Shown in pieces: positions 19,001-28,407 of a stretch of DNA of 64,000 bases (position 1 is the first letter of the stretch; each line of letters starts with the position of its first letter). Under the pieces are notes generated by a model. The model had not been told where the DNA came from. It ran no database searches and saw only the letters and a list, made by a program, of their open reading frames with translations. Both the position numbers and the translations under genes were made by a program. This stretch comes from Cafeteria roenbergensis (lineage: Eukaryota > Sar > Bigyra > Bicosoecida > Cafeteriaceae). The stretch covers positions 310,001-374,000 of the forward strand of contig VLTN01000032.1 in NCBI GenBank assembly GCA_008330645.1. Direction: 5' to 3'.

Positions 19001-21816
19001 GCGTCCCGCACCTGAATCACCTCTGCGCCGCGCACCACGCGCACACCGTAGCGTCGCGGAAATGACGGGCCGGCCTCAGCGGACCTGCCACCCTTGCCTC
19101 CGGCGCCGGAGCGGGCCTCAGCGGCGGCCCGCTGGCGCCTCTCCTCCTCGTCGATCGCCTCCACCTCGTGCGCCGGCGGCGCCGCGATGCCCAGCAGGAA
19201 GATCGCGTCGCCCTCGCGGAGGGAGTCCCACTCCTCCCGGATGTGGGGCGCGTACGCGGACAGGTCCACGTCCAGGCGGGCCCGCACGGCGGCCGGGTGC
19301 TCGTCGCCCAGACGCGGCGGTTTCACGTCGATGATGCGGAGGCCCGGCGGGGGAAGCGGCAGAGCCATCTTGCTCCAGCCCACGAACCGCGTCGACGTTT
19401 CCGCGCGACCGGCGGCAGACACGGTGCTGACCGGCTGCGGCTGCAGGCGCCTGACCGCCTCGATGATGTCGTCGCGGATCGCGTAGGCGCTCTCCAGGCG
19501 GAAGAGCTCGTAGTTCCGGGTGAGCAGGTCGCTGAGCGTGAGGAAGGCGAGGTTGAGGCGCGGCAGAGCCAGGGGCCGCGAGATGGACGATGCCGCGCGC
19601 GCCTGGGCCGGAAACGGGAGGCGGTCCGCGTCGAAGAGGAGGGCCTCCGAGGGGAAGAGGGGGGCGGCGTTGAGGGCGTCGACGGACGAGGGCCGGGCGG
19701 CGTGCGCGTCCAGGATGGCTGAGAGCAGCAGCGAGCGGGTCGGGCAGCACGGGTCGGGGACGCCGCCGACGCCGTCGCCGCCCGCCTCGTCGCCGGCGGC
19801 CGACGCCTTGGCGGCCGAGCCGCTGTCGAGCAAGGCTGCCACGGCAGCCGGGAGGAGCTGGCCCTTGCGGTCGACCAGCTTGTCCGTGCCGGCCGCGCCG
19901 GAGGCCTCCTCATCGTCCTCGTCGTCGTCCTCGTCCTCCCCGGCAGAGCCGTCGGCGGCGCGACGCGCCCTCTTGGCTGCGTCGGACGTCTCCGTCCAGT
20001 GCGCTGGCGGCGGGACCAGGCAGAGCCGCACAGCGACGTCGTGAAGCGCCGAGTCGCTCAGCCGGTCGAGGTGCGCGGCGAGGTCTTCCCGGCGGGCGAT
20101 GGAGCCCACCGAGGCGAGCGCGAGGTCGTCCAGGGCCGGGCGGTACCTCAGATACGCCAGGCGCTGCAAGCCTTGCAGGCGCTCGTACTGGGCTGCTGCG
20201 GCGTCCTCGGGGGAGAGGGCCTCGCCTGTGGCCTCGTCGACGTCCATGTCCACTGCAGCCGATACTTGCTGCGTCAGCTGGCGGAAGAGCTTGCCCTCGA
20301 GGGGGCGCCTCCAGAGCGCACAGGCCCGAAGCCGGGGCAGGAGGAGGCGGCCCACGACGATGGCGCGGAAGAACTGCCTTGTGGCGCGCTGAAGCAGCAG
20401 CTCCCGGAAGAGCTCCAGGTGGCGCTCCAGCAGCAGTACGGGGCCGGCGGGGGCCACGGCGGGCGGCGGCGGCACCAGGGCTGCGAGGCCGAGAGCGTCG
20501 TCCACCACGCCCGCCGCGTACGTGGCTGGCAGCATTCCGGCACCCGACCGGGTCGGGGAGGCCCCGGCTCCGGTGGCAGCGTCGCCGTCGGAGCGAGGCC
20601 GCTTTTTGCTGCCGCTGCTGGCGTGGTCGACCGCGTCCGCCGGGGCGGGCGGGGCCGGGGCGAACCGGGCGCGGACACGCTGCCACTTCCGCTCCAGCGC
20701 CGGAGACTCCAGCACCTGCAGGGCCACGACGCCTTCCGGCAGCGCGGTCCAGCTGGCAAGGTTGAACGCGCGCACGACGGAGTAACGGACCGCCTTGGTT
20801 TCAAGGGAGCGCGACGCCACGGTGATGGCTTCAAGGACGGTGCCAGCCTCGACCGTGGTGAGGGGGCGCGACGCGGCCGGGCCAGCGCCGTCCGCTGCGG
20901 CGTCCGTCGCCGCTGATGCCCCCGCTGCCGACGACGACGATGATAACGACGACGGAGCTGACTCTGCCGGCGAGGCTCCGCCCGGCAGGCCCCGCTCCCG
21001 CGTGAGCATGAGGCCCGCGAGGACGGCGCTCACGGCCCACGGCCGCTCACTGGCGCCAGCCCAGACGTCGACCCCTGTCCTGTCCTTCTCCGTTATGAGG
21101 AGCGCAGCGCACATGAGGAGGTCGTGGGGCAGCGAGGCGGCCACGGCGTCGGCAGCGGCGGCCCCAGCGGCCGGCTTTGGGACCGACGGCCAGATGTACA
21201 GCTCGAGGAAGCCGGAGAGCTCGAGGATCTGGAGGCGGGAGCGCGGGAAGGGGCGCCGACCGCCGCCCAGCTCGTCGTGGTAGACTCGCCGCAGCAGCTC
21301 CGGGTCCGCGGTCACGTCCGCCCCTGGGTCCAGCTGCGGGGAACAAGCGAGTCGCGGGAACCGCGCGTCCGCACCAAACACGAGTGGCGAGGGTGCGCAC
21401 AGGGGCGCGGCGGGCTGCGTGGCGGGCGCTGGCAGCGGCGGCTGCGGCACACTCGCTCGCGCTGCTTTCGCCCGGCCGGCCCGCTGCCCGCAAACGGGCC
21501 CTGGCCCGCCCGAGCCGGGCGCAGCATTCAAACAGCAAGCCGAGACCGTCCGTCCCATTGGACAACTCACAGATCGCCATTTCTCGGCTGCCAGGCGCGT
21601 CAGAGGGTCGGCCAAGAGATCGCTCATGGTCAGCGGCCCTGCCGAGCGGGGCTTGGGCCTCCCTCCGGGGCTCGCACCAGCGCGAGACGCGCCGCGTGAA
21701 CCGCCACGGCCCCGCCCGCCCCTGCCGCTGTGGCCGCCTCGGCCCGCGCGGCCTCCTCGGCCCTTCGGGGCGGCCGACTTTGCTCGCGCAGCCACGGCGC
21801 CGGACGAGTCTGCCAT
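16078..21816 (-). CDS. AQR: RNA helicase aquarius (intron-binding protein of the spliceosome)
   Basis: Aquarius is a superfamily 1 RNA helicase that binds the intron upstream of the branch point in active spliceosomes. Exon 1 is 21571-21816 and exon 2 is 16078-21333; the intron 21334-21570 starts GTGAGT and ends CCCCGCAG. The predicted protein has 1833 residues. The N-terminal helical part (for example LELYIWPSVPK) is followed by the beta-barrel region, then the helicase core: RFTPTQIEAIRAG, Walker A GPPGTGKTDV, VTHSNQALNDLFDKI, motif II VMEEAAQVMEVE, motif III GDHRQLPPVI, motif V VDKYQGSQNDYVLLSLVRT and motif VI VALSRARLGLYVFGR. These match Aquarius closely. ATG at 21814-21816 is the first ATG of the frame and has the usual ATGG context. 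Acidic and Ala-rich stretches interrupt the conserved parts. The 237-nt intron is a multiple of three and has no stop, so unspliced RNA would still be read through. Confidence 0.93.
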   Translation of the reverse strand: MADSSGAVAARAKSAAPKGRGGRAGRGGHSGRGGRGRGGSRGASRAGASPGGRPKPRSAGPLTMSDLLADPLTRLAAEKWRSVSCPMGRTVSACCLNAAPGSGGPGPVCGQRAGRAKAARASVPQPPLPAPATQPAAPLCAPSPLVFGADARFPRLACSPQLDPGADVTADPELLRRVYHDELGGGRRPFPRSRLQILELSGFLELYIWPSVPKPAAGAAAADAVAASLPHDLLMCAALLITEKDRTGVDVWAGASERPWAVSAVLAGLMLTRERGLPGGASPAESAPSSLSSSSSAAGASAATDAAADGAGPAASRPLTTVEAGTVLEAITVASRSLETKAVRYSVVRAFNLASWTALPEGVVALQVLESPALERKWQRVRARFAPAPPAPADAVDHASSGSKKRPRSDGDAATGAGASPTRSGAGMLPATYAAGVVDDALGLAALVPPPPAVAPAGPVLLLERHLELFRELLLQRATRQFFRAIVVGRLLLPRLRACALWRRPLEGKLFRQLTQQVSAAVDMDVDEATGEALSPEDAAAAQYERLQGLQRLAYLRYRPALDDLALASVGSIARREDLAAHLDRLSDSALHDVAVRLCLVPPPAHWTETSDAAKRARRAADGSAGEDEDDDEDDEEASGAAGTDKLVDRKGQLLPAAVAALLDSGSAAKASAAGDEAGGDGVGGVPDPCCPTRSLLLSAILDAHAARPSSVDALNAAPLFPSEALLFDADRLPFPAQARAASSISRPLALPRLNLAFLTLSDLLTRNYELFRLESAYAIRDDIIEAVRRLQPQPVSTVSAAGRAETSTRFVGWSKMALPLPPPGLRIIDVKPPRLGDEHPAAVRARLDVDLSAYAPHIREEWDSLREGDAIFLLGIAAPPAHEVEAIDEEERRQRAAAEARSGAGGKGGRSAEAGPSFPRRYGVRVVRGAEVIQVRDANGSVISDPYRAGRGGPGRPSGSSSSSSSSSSSSAADGAPMPRGAQWRRTVVLSLDPVQYHADMQAAGGAAAAAARADPLSSAAWEADADGPVTEGVPADGAYSSINVLLRREARGNNFKAVLQMLRDLLNHAAVNRAVPRWLENVLLGRGDPSTAHHSRLAAPKGPVAFHDTFVSASHAAASFPKASAVELQDSWGKAVPLAEADGRLRRPFRVIFDAPDATAPGSVSAGATGRVVIREAPRRPAGPYGDAAGPGNRVRFTPTQIEAIRAGVLPGLNLVVGPPGTGKTDVAVQIVANLYRSHPTETVLLVTHSNQALNDLFDKIADRGDVDPRHLLRLGRGERDLKSEGDFSRAGRVEHTLALRMAALQRVAALARALGLTEADVANASYSCEHAEYFRAKHVQPAVDAFAAAIRAAKAAARDAVPDESKASEALPPADTPLKCFPFAAFFADVPGGLTPAPAPAAGSDGAEAPASSSGSSSSGSEAAATAAAASSAAGGAAGPSPLFRMQSFAEDLAAAQRCLRHVDELFDDVASFRPFELLRTQRQRVDFMLVKQARIVAMTCTHAAMARRHLLSIGFHFDTLVMEEAAQVMEVETLTPLLLQDIDPAAGAGDRGCRLKRVTLIGDHRQLPPVIVNSALQRYARLEQSLFARLVRLGVPHVQLDAQGRARPGMASLYSWRYNQLDDLPNVTAPAPARHAMANAGFAHPFQFVECPDLDGVGESTPTAHFYQNLSEAEYLVATYQYMRLIGYPARSITMLTTYNGQKSLLRDVVARRCTPFPQFGEPHAIETVDKYQGSQNDYVLLSLVRTRAVGHLRDVRRLVVALSRARLGLYVFGRKAVFEGCLELSESFDTLLARPTELAIDPTEKWPATRAADDLPDEASIVHVSNCTDMGRLVLDMNEKLRTEAMRHWAKQGTAGAEQGTLAGADDSPAAQEPEEQEQDDDGPEASPEAGSAEAAPGGSASGQTEE

Positions 21817-22028
21817 TCCAAGGCGGCTTGGCAAGAGAGAGGACGCCGCTCGCGCTTGCTGCGAGCCCTCCTGGTCCGGGAGCCGTGTGGCGGTCGGCGG
21901 GGCGGCCCGCTACGCTTGCCCTCTGGCAAGCTGTTGACCACTGCCGGGCGGCAGAGCCCGGTCCAGCCGGCCGGCCGGCCGGCCGGCTCATCGCCGCCGA
22001 GAGGTCGCCACTTGCTGCTCCCCCGGCC
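21817..22028. promoter_or_regulatory. Bidirectional promoter region AQR / MAP kinase
   Basis: Only 212 bp separate the divergent start codons of the Aquarius and MAP kinase genes, so both core promoters must share this stretch. It contains five CCGG units in a row (21967-21986) and one GGCAGAGCC (21950). No TATA box is evident. Confidence 0.55.
21967..21986. repeat. (CCGG)5 palindromic run
   Basis: Five tandem CCGG units lie about 40 bp upstream of the MAP kinase ATG. The run is self-complementary and could form a cruciform, or be a dense CpG methylation target. Confidence 0.8.
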
Positions 22029-24170
22029 ATGGCTGCCGCGGCGCCCAGCGCTGCGAGCGCTGTTGTTCCCGTCCCCAGGGAGACAGCCCGCACAATTGTG
22101 TCTGGCCACGAATTCAAGTGCGATCTCTGGCGGGCCGCGACGGTTGCTCAGATCGGCCGCTTGCGCCAACGCTTCCGGCAGCTCCAGCCTCCGCACCGGG
22201 ACTTGGCGGCCCGGCTGCTCTCCCCCACCCCGCGTGCGACCGGGACTGAGCCGCGGGCCACCCACGCTCGTTTGTGGTGCGCTTGATTCCGCCCCACCCA
22301 CCCCGCAGGATTCACCCGCGCTATCGCGTGCTCAAGGCAATCGGCTCGGGCGCCTACGGACTGGTTGTGTGAGACCGGCGCCGCGCCGAGGCCGGCACCA
22401 GCGCCGCACTCGCCCCCGGTGCGCCCTCGCGGGCGGCGTGCTGCCCGGCACGCTGTGCTGGCGGCGCCGCGCGCGACTCGACCAGCCGCTTGCAAACACC
22501 CTTGGTCGCAACGCCGGTTGCTTCCCCTCGCCAACGCTCCGTGCGACGGCGCGCTCGCAGCGCGGCCCAAGACAGCGAGACTGGCAGGAAGCTTGCCATC
22601 AAGAAGATCACCAACGTCTTCCGCGGTGAGAGCGAGGCGCAGCGCACGGGCGCGGCCGCGGTCAGTGCCTCCTTCGCGATGACACACCCTGCGCCACCTC
22701 GCCATCGGCGCGCCCCTCTCCCGCGCACCGTCGCGCAGACATCATCGACGCCCGCCGCATCCTCCGCGAGCTCAAGATCCTGGGCTTCTTGAGGAAGAAC
22801 GCCCCAGCGTCGGCCATCGAGGATGGGTTCGAGGGGCACGAAAACGTGAGGGCGCATCAGACCGGGCAACTGCACCGCTGCTGCCTCGTTTTGCCGCCCG
22901 TGCCGCCCGGAGCGCAGCCCCCACTCGTTTTGCCGCTGCCGCCAGCGCTTCCCGCCTGATCGCCCGCTGCAGCTGATTTCCATCATTGACATCGAGCCGC
23001 CCAGCGGCGTGGACTTCAAGGACTTGTACATCATGACTGACTTGATGGAGACGGACCTGCACCGCATCATCCACTCGCGCCAGGACCTGTCGGACGACCA
23101 CGTGCAGTACTTCGTGTACCAAATTCTCCGGGGCCTCAAGTTCTTGCACACCTCGGGCGTGCTCCACCGGTGAGACTGACTTGCTCCGCTTGCGCCGCGT
23201 GCGGGCTGGCTGGCCAAGACCTCCCAGACTTGGTTCACCCCGGCGTCGCGGTTGCCCCCTGCCCCTCGTCCGCACGAATGCAGCGACCTCAAGCCTTCCA
23301 ACATTCTGGTGAACAGCAACTGCGACCTCAAGATTTGCGACTTCGGCCTGAGCCGCGGCGTTGCTGACGAGGGCGAGGAGGAGCTCACCGCGTACGTCGT
23401 GACTCGCTGGTACCGCGCGCCCGAGATCATGCTCGCCTGCAAGAACTACACCAGCAAGGTAGACGTCTGGGCGGTGGGCTGCATCATGGCGGAGCTGGTG
23501 CGTCGCAAGGTGCTCTTCCCGGGGCGAGACTACCTCGACCAGCTGCGCCTGATCATGGAGCTGCTCGGTGAGCGTTGCCGCCCTCGCCACTAGCTGCCGC
23601 GGCTGCAGGGAATGGGGCACGCTGCGGTGCGCTTTGCACTTTCGCTCCTCGAGGGTCCAGCCGCGAGAGCAGCCCCGCCTCCCTCGTGCCGCGACTCGTT
23701 CAACCCGCCCCGCCCTCTCACCCCCTCCGCCGCGTGGTTGCCCCGCAGGCACCCCCCGCCCCGAGGAGTACGAGTTCGTCACCAGCAAGCGCGCCCGCGA
23801 CTGGCTGCAGAAGCAGAAGCCCAAGCCCCGTGGCGACTTCCCCGCGATCTTCGCCAAAACGTCGGCGGAAGGGCGCGATCTGCTCGCGCGCATGCTGGAG
23901 TTCGACCCCGAGAAGCGCATCAGTGTCGAGGAAGCGCTTGCGCACCCCTACATGGCCTCCCTTCACAGCCCCGACGACGAGCCCGGCTGCACGGCCGCGT
24001 TTGACTTTTCCTTCGAGGACGGCATTAAGGAGGAATCCGGAATCCGCCTCGGAATCTTCCAGACCGCCACCGACATCCACCCCGAGCTGCAGCCGGAGAT
24101 GGACGCGGCCAAGGCAGTGGCGGAGGCGGAGGCCGCAGCAAAGGCTGCTGCCAAGCCCGCTGCCGTCTGA
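22029..24170 (+). CDS. ERK-type mitogen-activated protein kinase, seven exons, TAY activation motif
   Basis: Exons are 22029-22117, 22309-22368, 22561-22625, 22739-22845, 22973-23169, 23284-23567 and 23749-24170; all junctions are GT-AG and keep frame, giving 407 residues. The kinase domain is complete: Gly loop [10 protein letters not shown], catalytic Lys in [35 protein letters not shown], the MAPK-specific [13 protein letters not shown], the MAPK insert region, [14 protein letters not shown] with the acidic common-docking site, and an Ala/Glu C-terminal tail. The activation loop reads [10 protein letters not shown], so the dual phosphorylation motif is T208-A-Y210 (codons 23387-23395) where ERKs have TEY, p38 has TGY and many plant MAPKs TDY. 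Such kinases act at the end of a MAPKKK-MAPKK-MAPK cascade. The ATGG start sits between the Aquarius 5' end and a well-placed first donor. Confidence 0.93.
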
Positions 24171-24618
24171 CTTGTGCGCGATTCCCTGCCCCCCCCCCCC
24201 ACCTCGCCCTCGCCCGCCTGGTAGCCAGCTTGCATGTCCCTCGTTGCATCGTGCCAGCAAGGCCCGCGAATCGCTGTTTTGGTGAGCGCGTCTCGCGTTG
24301 CGCTCAAACAGCGCACATGCTCACAGACATCCCACCGCAAGTGCGCCCCACCGCCCTCAGCACGCACGCGCCGGCTTTCAGAACACCCGCGTTGGCCAGG
24401 CCGTGAGGCGCGCCACCCTCCCAAGGAGCGCCAGCCACCCGCGTCCCCCCCCCCACTCACCCCAGCGCACAGCTGCAACGGCCCCCAGCGCCGGGGGCTC
24501 GGCAGCAAGGCTCCACGGTGGCCGAGCTTACGGCCAAGCGCGGCCATAGGGGCCTGGGTGGCTCGTCAAGCGAAGCACGCGCCACCCGCTCCCCGCCGCG
24601 CTGCCATAGGCGCAACGC
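24171..24618. other. Convergent intergenic spacer
   Basis: This 448-bp spacer between two stop codons has two C-runs (about 24190-24201 and 24446-24456). I see no coding feature, no TG/CA tract and no AATAAA. Confidence 0.6.
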
Positions 24619-27600
24619 TCACGCCGCCAGCCCCAGGGAGCGCGCGGCATCCAGCCCGAGTGTGAGCGCGAGCGCGCCCTGCAGCTGCGGAGGCATTCGC
24701 CGCCGCTCGGCCGCCCAACCCTCCGGTCCAAGCGACGCCGCCACGCCGCCAACGATGGCGCCAGCAGTCGCGCGGAGCCGTCCTGCAGCCTCCCGCACGC
24801 GCGGCGGCACGGTGGCAGCCGGCGACAGCGGCGTCGCAACGTTGGGCCCCAAGCTCGCCAGCGCCCCCACCACCGTCTCAGTGACGCCCTCGTGCTTGGC
24901 CGTGGCCGGGGCCGCGCGGAGCACCGCCAGCAGCGTTGCCGCCGCGTCCGCGCACGCCTCCACGGACATGGATGACGTGACCGCGGTGGCCAGCGCGCGA
25001 GCCGTCGCCAGCGGGAACCTCCCCGCCGCCGCCGTCACCGGCTCCGGGTTGGCCGCAGAGAAGAGAGCCACTGCAGAGCCGCTCTCTGCCGTGACCACGG
25101 GCGCAGGGGATGACATGGCGGCCAGCAGCGGCTCCACCAGGGCGCCAGCCGCGTCCTTGGCCGCCTCCGGGGCGACGCGCGCGAGCGTTCCGGCCGCCAC
25201 CGCCGCGTTGGCCTTGACCATGAACAGCGGCGAGGCCAACCCCACCGCCAGCAGCTTGCAGAGCTGAGGCAGAGCCGGGGAGGCGGAGGCGGGCCGGCCG
25301 GCGAGCAGCGCGCCCACGAGCATGCAAGCCTCCGCCTGCACGCTTACGGCGCGGGGCCGCTCCAGGCAGGCCCAGGCAACGCCAAAGCCGCCCACGGCCT
25401 CCACGGCCGAGGCGCACTCCCCTCCGTCAGGAGCGGGCCGCGCCGCGCCCGGGCCGCTGGCCGCCGCCGGCGCGCCGCCACAGAGTGAGGATAGGCAGCG
25501 GAGCGCGGACGAGGTCACCTCGCCGGCGTCGTCGTGCGCCCGTTCGAACTGCCTTCGGTTCTCGGCGTCAACCGTGAGCCCAGTGGCGGCCGCGGCGGCG
25601 GCCAGTCGCGCGATGGCGGGGGCGCTGGCCGCAAGGACCCTCGTGCCGCCCCCGGCGTCGCAAACAGCTGCCAGCGCCCCCAGCAGCGGCTGCACCAGCG
25701 CGTGCGAGACAAGCGCCTCCTTCTGGTCGAGCGACGCCGACCCCGCCGTGGCGCCCGCAGCGATGGTGTCCCACGCGCGGCAGAGCGACGCGGCACACCC
25801 AGCTACAAGGTCGCCCGGGCCGGCCTCGCCTGGCGAGCCGGCAGCAGCGGCGGCGGGCCCGGCGCCCAGCGCCGCCTCCCGGCCCAGCCCGCGGCAGGCG
25901 CCGCCCAGAAGTGAGAGCAGCGACGGCATAGCCGCTTGCCCGCACGTCGGCAGAGCCAGCGAGGCCGAACGCAGCGCCGACAGAGCCGCGCTGGACCGAG
26001 CGGCGGCCGCGGCGGCGGACAGCTTGTCAGCCTCGGGACTGCCCTCCCTGTCCGCCGCCACGCCTGCGACGACGGTGGCAGCCGATAGGCACGTCTCCGC
26101 CGCCTCGAACGCGGCGCGCAGCCTGATCGACGGCACGCCGGCTCCCGCGCCGCCGCCGCCGCCACCGCCGCCACCGCCGCCGCCGGCAGCCACGCCCGCC
26201 GCCAGGGCCGCCCGGAGCCCCTCCAGAGCCGCCGACGCGGCTCTGCCGGTGAGCTCGACCAGCGCGGATGACGCCGCGGCGGCTCTGCCGGCGGCCGTCC
26301 GGACCGCCTCGGGCGGGGCGCCCCGTGCCTCGGCGATGGCTGCCCCTGTCTGCAGCTGGGCGGCGGTCTCTGCCACGGTGCGCAGCGAGCCGGACCAAGC
26401 CCTGACGGTGCGGCCCATGGCCCAGGCGGCGGCGGCGCGCACTGCGGACGCGTCCGACGCGGAGGCCGCGAGCGTCGTCAGGCCGCTGCGGATGGGATCG
26501 GCATCGGCCACCGCCGCGGCCACGCTGCCGACGTCCCCAGAGGGGGCAACAGGCAGCGGCGCGAGCACGTCGGCGAGGCACCCGGCGGCCACGCACCCAG
26601 CCTCCAGAGCGCGCCACGCGCTGCCCCCTCCCGCGCCGCCCGCGCCGCCGCCCCCGGCGCTGCCCCCCGTGCCGGGAGCCGTGGCCGCTGCGCCCGGCGC
26701 CGGCGGCAGCGTGCCTCGCAGCAGGCTCATCATGGCCGGGGTCGCGGCAGCGCGGAGCGTCGACGGCGAAACCGCTCTGGCCGCTGCCTGAAGCACCACT
26801 GCCGCCTGCGGCCGCAAACCGTCCCAGGCCCCCTCGGCGGCAGACACGTCCCTGGCGGCGGCTGCAGCGACTGCCCCCGCCGTGGCCGCCGCCATGGCCG
26901 GGTTCTGCGCCGCCCAGGCCTCTGCCGCCCTGTCAGGCTCCACCTCCGGAAGCGGCGACCACGGCTGCCAGCGGCCCCCGCCCGGCCCCCGCGGCCGGGA
27001 CACCCCGCCGCCCCCAGCGGCACCGCTCTCGTCCCCGCCGTCGCCAAACGCGGCGTCATCGTCAAAGCCGTCGTCGTCCTCCTCCTCGCCGAGCGCGTCC
27101 GTGTCAGGCTGAGCCGCCGCCCCCGCCATGGACAGACCCGAGGCGGCCCCGGGGTGGGCCCCACCCACGGACGAGCCGGCCGCTTCCGCCGCGCACACCG
27201 CCTCCACGCCGCGCGCCGCTGCCTCGGGGAGCACGAGACAGCGAACCAGGCTGGGCGCCGCCGCCGCCACTGCCGCCTCCGCCTCCGCGGCGAAGGCGGG
27301 GTCTCGCTCCCACGCCCCGTCGCACACCGCGAGAAGAAACGCCATCGCCTCCAGCGCCGCGCGCGCCCACGGCCCCGTCCGGCCGGCGGCGCGCCCGCCA
27401 GCCTGCTGCCGCCCCCCCTCCGCCTCCAGCGCTGCCCGGGTGACCACGGCGCCGGCCCAGTCCCCCAGGCGGCCAAGCCGGCCCACCAGGCAGTCCCCCG
27501 CGGACTCGGCCAGGCTGGCGAGGCAGCGGCACACCGCGGCGGCGCGCGCGGCCGAATCGGCGTCAGTGGCGGCGGCGGCGGCGGCGTCAGCGGCGGCGTC

Positions 27601-28407
27601 TGGTCGGAGGTTGACAGCCGCGGCGAGGCGTTCCAGCGCGTCGAGCAGGGCGGGGGCGCGCCGCGCCAGCGCGGGGGGCAGGAACGCGCACAGGTGGGCC
27701 AGGCTCCGAGCTGCGGGCAGGTGCACAGCGGCACTCGGATGGCTCGCGCATGCCAGCAGCGCCTCGCACAGACCCTCGACGGCCGCGTGCACGCGCCGCT
27801 CCGAGGAGCCTGGAGCAGCCTCGCGGGGGGCGTCCCTGTCCATCTGGTCGGCGCTGTCGTCGCAAATCATCTCCGCGGCCGCCAGCGCGCCACTGAGGGC
27901 AGACATGCCCTCTGGGCTGCCGCCGCTCACGCGCGCTGCAGCCCCGCGGATGGCGGCCACGAGCGCCTCCACCACGCGCACGCAGCGGTCCAGGCCCAGC
28001 TTCCGCACCAGCGCGCTGAGGTTGGAGGCGGCCTGGCGCCGCACGTCCGCCGGGGCGCGCGGGTCGGCAAGGCAGGCAGTTGCCCCGTCGGCGATGGCCT
28101 CCAGCAGGTCGCCGGGCAGGGCCTCGTCCTGCACGTCCACGAAGCGCTTCACGAGCACTGCTGCCATGTGACGGGCGGCCGAGTCCTGCTCCTCTGACAC
28201 GCTCGCCAGGTGCGGCGAGCTGGCCTTGCCGTGGCCGGCCATGATGGCAAGCGCCACGCGAGGCAGGGCCTCCGTGTCCAGCATCTCCTCGGCCTGGCGG
28301 ATGCTGGCCCGCATGTGGGCCGTCTGCTCTTGCGGCGCGACGCCCGGCACCGGCATCCCGGCGGCGCTGAGGCACATCACATAGGCAGTCGCCAGCTGGG
28401 AGGCCAT
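24619..28407 (-). CDS. Importin-beta superfamily (karyopherin) HEAT-repeat protein
   Basis: Importin-beta proteins carry cargo through nuclear pores under Ran control. The 1262-residue frame is almost entirely helical and Ala-rich, in the manner of tandem HEAT repeats. The N-terminal block contains RHMAAVLVKRFVD, like the importin N-terminal (Ran-binding) domain in which subunits are described by their AAVLLK-type helix. An acidic loop with EEEDDDGFDDDAAF lies near residues 450-480 (about 27040-27090), comparable to the acidic H8 loop of karyopherins. The C-terminus, with GWAAERRRMPPQLQGAL, resembles the last helix pair of transportins. The start at 28405-28407 (ATGGCC) was chosen over an upstream in-frame extension because that extension overlaps the neighbouring gene and is low-complexity. 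A poly-Gly tract lies at 26149-26186. The family is fairly secure; the exact importin is not resolved (importin-4/transportin-like is most plausible). Confidence 0.65.
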   Translation of the reverse strand: MASQLATAYVMCLSAAGMPVPGVAPQEQTAHMRASIRQAEEMLDTEALPRVALAIMAGHGKASSPHLASVSEEQDSAARHMAAVLVKRFVDVQDEALPGDLLEAIADGATACLADPRAPADVRRQAASNLSALVRKLGLDRCVRVVEALVAAIRGAAARVSGGSPEGMSALSGALAAAEMICDDSADQMDRDAPREAAPGSSERRVHAAVEGLCEALLACASHPSAAVHLPAARSLAHLCAFLPPALARRAPALLDALERLAAAVNLRPDAAADAAAAAATDADSAARAAAVCRCLASLAESAGDCLVGRLGRLGDWAGAVVTRAALEAEGGRQQAGGRAAGRTGPWARAALEAMAFLLAVCDGAWERDPAFAAEAEAAVAAAAPSLVRCLVLPEAAARGVEAVCAAEAAGSSVGGAHPGAASGLSMAGAAAQPDTDALGEEEDDDGFDDDAAFGDGGDESGAAGGGGVSRPRGPGGGRWQPWSPLPEVEPDRAAEAWAAQNPAMAAATAGAVAAAAARDVSAAEGAWDGLRPQAAVVLQAAARAVSPSTLRAAATPAMMSLLRGTLPPAPGAAATAPGTGGSAGGGGAGGAGGGSAWRALEAGCVAAGCLADVLAPLPVAPSGDVGSVAAAVADADPIRSGLTTLAASASDASAVRAAAAWAMGRTVRAWSGSLRTVAETAAQLQTGAAIAEARGAPPEAVRTAAGRAAAASSALVELTGRAASAALEGLRAALAAGVAAGGGGGGGGGGGGAGAGVPSIRLRAAFEAAETCLSAATVVAGVAADREGSPEADKLSAAAAAARSSAALSALRSASLALPTCGQAAMPSLLSLLGGACRGLGREAALGAGPAAAAAGSPGEAGPGDLVAGCAASLCRAWDTIAAGATAGSASLDQKEALVSHALVQPLLGALAAVCDAGGGTRVLAASAPAIARLAAAAAATGLTVDAENRRQFERAHDDAGEVTSSALRCLSSLCGGAPAAASGPGAARPAPDGGECASAVEAVGGFGVAWACLERPRAVSVQAEACMLVGALLAGRPASASPALPQLCKLLAVGLASPLFMVKANAAVAAGTLARVAPEAAKDAAGALVEPLLAAMSSPAPVVTAESGSAVALFSAANPEPVTAAAGRFPLATARALATAVTSSMSVEACADAAATLLAVLRAAPATAKHEGVTETVVGALASLGPNVATPLSPAATVPPRVREAAGRLRATAGAIVGGVAASLGPEGWAAERRRMPPQLQGALALTLGLDAARSLGLAA
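26149..26186 (-). repeat. Poly-Gly codon tract in karyopherin gene
   Basis: GCC and ACC triplets on the + strand encode about 13 consecutive Gly residues on the - strand, between two HEAT-like segments. Confidence 0.8.
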
